Origin: an uncultured Fretibacterium sp.
GTDB taxonomy: Bacteria; Synergistota; Synergistia; Synergistales; Aminobacteriaceae
Direction of reading: 5' to 3'
Length of the DNA: 6,443 nucleotides
NCBI GenBank assembly: GCA_937915755.1
Contig: CALGGR010000217.1
Coordinates: forward strand, 1-6,443
In this document: positions 5,200 through 6,443 of the stretch, one piece after another
Position numbering within the stretch: position 1 is the first letter of the stretch
How the letters are laid out: the number at the start of each line of letters is the position of its first letter
Made by a program: the position numbers and the translations under genes
The notes under the pieces: model-generated
What the model was told of the DNA's origin: nothing
Seen by the model: only the letters and a program-made list of their open reading frames with translations
The model's database searches: none

Positions 5200-6009
5200 C
5201 TGAGTTCAAGAGAAGAGAAATGGCAGAACCTGACGCTGGCAGATGACTTTCTTTTCTGCAAAATAATGTCCGACACAGCTCTCTGTGCAGAGATGCTCCA
5301 TCGAATATTCCCCGAACTGGATGTGAGCGACATCAGACCGATTGAGACGCAGAAGGCGGAGAAGCTGGCTCTCCACATTCGGGGAGTCCGGTTTGACGTT
5401 TTCACGAGAACGACGCGGGAGATTTTTGATGTTGAGGCACAGAATCGGAAGCTGAATGACCTGCGCAAGCGACCGAGAGCGTATCACACAGTGATCGGCT
5501 ACGATGGTCTGAATGTGGAGACTCTGAAGGAATCAGGAAATTATGGAGACTTGCCGAATGCGTATGTGATATTCATCTGCGCATTTGACCCATTCGGGAA
5601 AAGGCGGCACATGTACAGCTTTCAGAACTATTGCACCGAAGACAAAGAAATCGCACTTGGGGACGGGGCTTATACTGTTTACCTGAACACAAAGGGAAGG
5701 CTAAACGACGTTAGTCCGGAACTGAAAAGGTTCTTGGACTTTGTGGGAAAGAACAAAGTGAGCGAAGACGCGTTCATAAAGACCCTGGACCAGAAGGTCA
5801 GAGAAGCAAAGGAAAATACGGAATGGAGGAGCGAGTATATGAAGCTATTAACGATTGAAGATGAAAAATTTGCGGAAGGAATAGCAGTTGGAGAGAAACG
5901 AGGCCGAACGGAAGAGAAGCGTTCAATCTATGAGAGGCTTGTAGCTGATGGGATGCCTGCACAGAAGGCGTCAATGATGACAGGATGGAATATGAACTCA
6001 ATTAACTAA
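5200..6009 (+). CDS. Rpn-family PD-(D/E)XK nuclease (putative transposase type), CTG (or GTG 5191) start
   Basis: 269 residues from CTG 5200, or 272 from GTG 5191. The conserved N-terminus EEKWQNLTLADDFLFCKIMSD begins before the first in-frame ATG, so the start is non-ATG; the 15-base leader shared with the other Rpn gene favours CTG. Nuclease core (CTG numbering): D66 in VRFDVFTRT and E79-x-Q81 in FDVEAQNRK, followed by the R/K-rich LRKRPRAYHTVIGYDGL. The C-terminal tail has WRSEYM and AEGIAVGEKRGR. This subfamily differs clearly from the 1210-2103 protein and shares mainly the active-site pattern and tail. Family role: metal-dependent DNA endonuclease linked to recombination. It lies downstream of the right 25-bp site, so inversion of that segment would bring a strong promoter to about 240 bp from its start. 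An internal start at 5839 may give a second product. Confidence 0.88.
   Translation: MSSREEKWQNLTLADDFLFCKIMSDTALCAEMLHRIFPELDVSDIRPIETQKAEKLALHIRGVRFDVFTRTTREIFDVEAQNRKLNDLRKRPRAYHTVIGYDGLNVETLKESGNYGDLPNAYVIFICAFDPFGKRRHMYSFQNYCTEDKEIALGDGAYTVYLNTKGRLNDVSPELKRFLDFVGKNKVSEDAFIKTLDQKVREAKENTEWRSEYMKLLTIEDEKFAEGIAVGEKRGRTEEKRSIYERLVADGMPAQKASMMTGWNMNSIN
5839..6009 (+). CDS. Possible internal-start C-terminal product of Rpn nuclease 2 (56 aa)
   Basis: GGAGGAG (5825-5831) sits 7 nt before the in-frame ATG 5839, close to an ideal initiation site and far stronger than that of the full-length gene. The product would start MKLLTIEDEKFAEGIAVGEK and contain only the tail. The Shine-Dalgarno is encoded by the codons of WRSE in the WRSEYM segment. 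By analogy with E. coli RpnA_S it may modulate the long nuclease. Whether it is translated cannot be seen here. Confidence 0.45.
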   Translation: MKLLTIEDEKFAEGIAVGEKRGRTEEKRSIYERLVADGMPAQKASMMTGWNMNSIN

Positions 6010-6184
6010 GAAATGTCGCTAAAGGGGCGAACACAATGACGTATGTTTTTCTATGGCCTTTCAACTCGCTGGTGCGTTATTGTTGTTGCTGGGGGAGTTT
6101 TAGTAAAACTTAATAAATTGAGAAGTGCGGAAAAAAGAATACCGTATAAGGAAAACTTGGAAAGTTCGCTCATCTTTGTAATAT

Positions 6185-6385
6185 TTAGTTATAGTTGTAT
6201 TGTCCGCAGCATTTTTTATATTTTAGCCCAGAACCGCATGGACATAGCTCATTTCTACCCGCCTTTGATTTAAATGTGTCTGACAGTTCTATACTTCGTT
6301 TGTGTATATATGATAAGCGTAAAAAAGCAGGATTGTCCTGAGTAATTTTTCCAAAATTGAAATTATTTATGGTAAAACATTCCAA
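6185..6385 (-). pseudogene. SEC-C motif C-terminal fragment, probably frameshifted or partial
   Basis: The last 20 or so residues, AGRNELCPCGSGLKYKKCC, are a textbook SEC-C zinc-binding motif (C-x-C...CC), which normally ends larger proteins such as SecA or SEC-C domain proteins. The frame extends back only to TAA at 6412 and has no ATG; TTG 6385 is the only usual start codon and has no Shine-Dalgarno. Another minus-strand frame is open from the window edge to a TGA at about 6402, just where this frame opens, suggesting one frameshift in a longer gene that continues past the right edge. The motif is certain; the broken state is inferred. Confidence 0.55.
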
Positions 6386-6432
6386 CTCTGAGAACGTGTC
6401 TTCACAAGATTAATGATTCATGATACTCTAAT

Positions 6433-6443
6433 AAAAAAAGGAG
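6433..6443 (+). promoter_or_regulatory. Possible ribosome binding site for a gene beyond the right edge
   Basis: The window ends in an A-run followed by GGAG, a Shine-Dalgarno-like sequence on the plus strand. Its start codon would lie outside the window, so it cannot be confirmed; an A-run inside the decayed SEC-C gene is an equal alternative. Confidence 0.2.

Noticed and set aside
6036..6113. Possible 25-residue peptide starting MTYVFLWPF after AAAGGGGC
   Set aside because: Weak, distant purine patch and no further support; too short to separate from chance.
6043..6273. Plus-strand open frame of 76 codons after nuclease 2
   Set aside because: No good ribosome binding site, low-complexity hydrophobic translation, and its 3' half is antisense to the SEC-C motif.
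1..6443. CRISPR array, tRNA or rRNA genes
   Set aside because: No regularly spaced repeats with unique spacers and no cloverleaf or rRNA-like sequence noticed on either strand by eye.

Overview
The window looks like accessory DNA from a low-to-mid GC anaerobe-like bacterium. The protein styles (Rpn/PD-(D/E)XK 'transposase-like' nucleases, a Tn916/phage-type integrase, strong AGGAGG-type ribosome binding sites) suit Bacillota or Synergistota. Nothing here fixes the taxon, and I see no rRNA, tRNA or housekeeping gene. The contents are two tyrosine recombinases, two Rpn-family nucleases, one DUF262-HNH nuclease, one small exported protein and one SEC-C relic, which is the profile of a mobile or defence-type region.

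Layout, left to right. (1) 1-742, minus strand: N-terminal two thirds of a Xer/phage-type tyrosine recombinase running off the left edge, with an in-frame amber codon seven codons after its best start. (2) 743-1209: AT-rich non-coding DNA with short direct repeats of 16 bp period and candidate promoter elements. (3) 1210-2103, plus: Rpn-family nuclease 1. (4) 2151-2351 and 2388-3602, both minus: a 66-residue exported protein downstream of a 404-residue DUF262-HNH endonuclease. (5) 3624-5004: an intact tyrosine recombinase gene (3786-4910) flanked by two identical 25-bp near-palindromic sites in opposite orientation. (6) 5200-6009, plus: Rpn-family nuclease 2. (7) 6010-6443: a degraded SEC-C zinc-motif reading frame on the minus strand and little else.

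Two points stand out. First, segment 3624-5004 has the architecture of a Hin-type invertible switch: recombinase gene inside, inverted sites at both ends, and a near-consensus outward-facing promoter (TTGACA-17 bp-TATCAT, 3668-3696) just inside the left site. In the present orientation it reads into the DUF262-HNH nuclease; after inversion it would read toward Rpn nuclease 2. This suggests a phase-variable choice between two nucleases. Second, both Rpn genes seem to start at CTG behind an identical 15-base Shine-Dalgarno leader, and both contain a strong internal Shine-Dalgarno plus in-frame ATG that would make a short C-terminal protein (62 and 56 residues). This resembles the gene-within-gene RpnA_L/RpnA_S arrangement known in Escherichia coli. 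All functional statements are inferred from sequence reading; no search was run.
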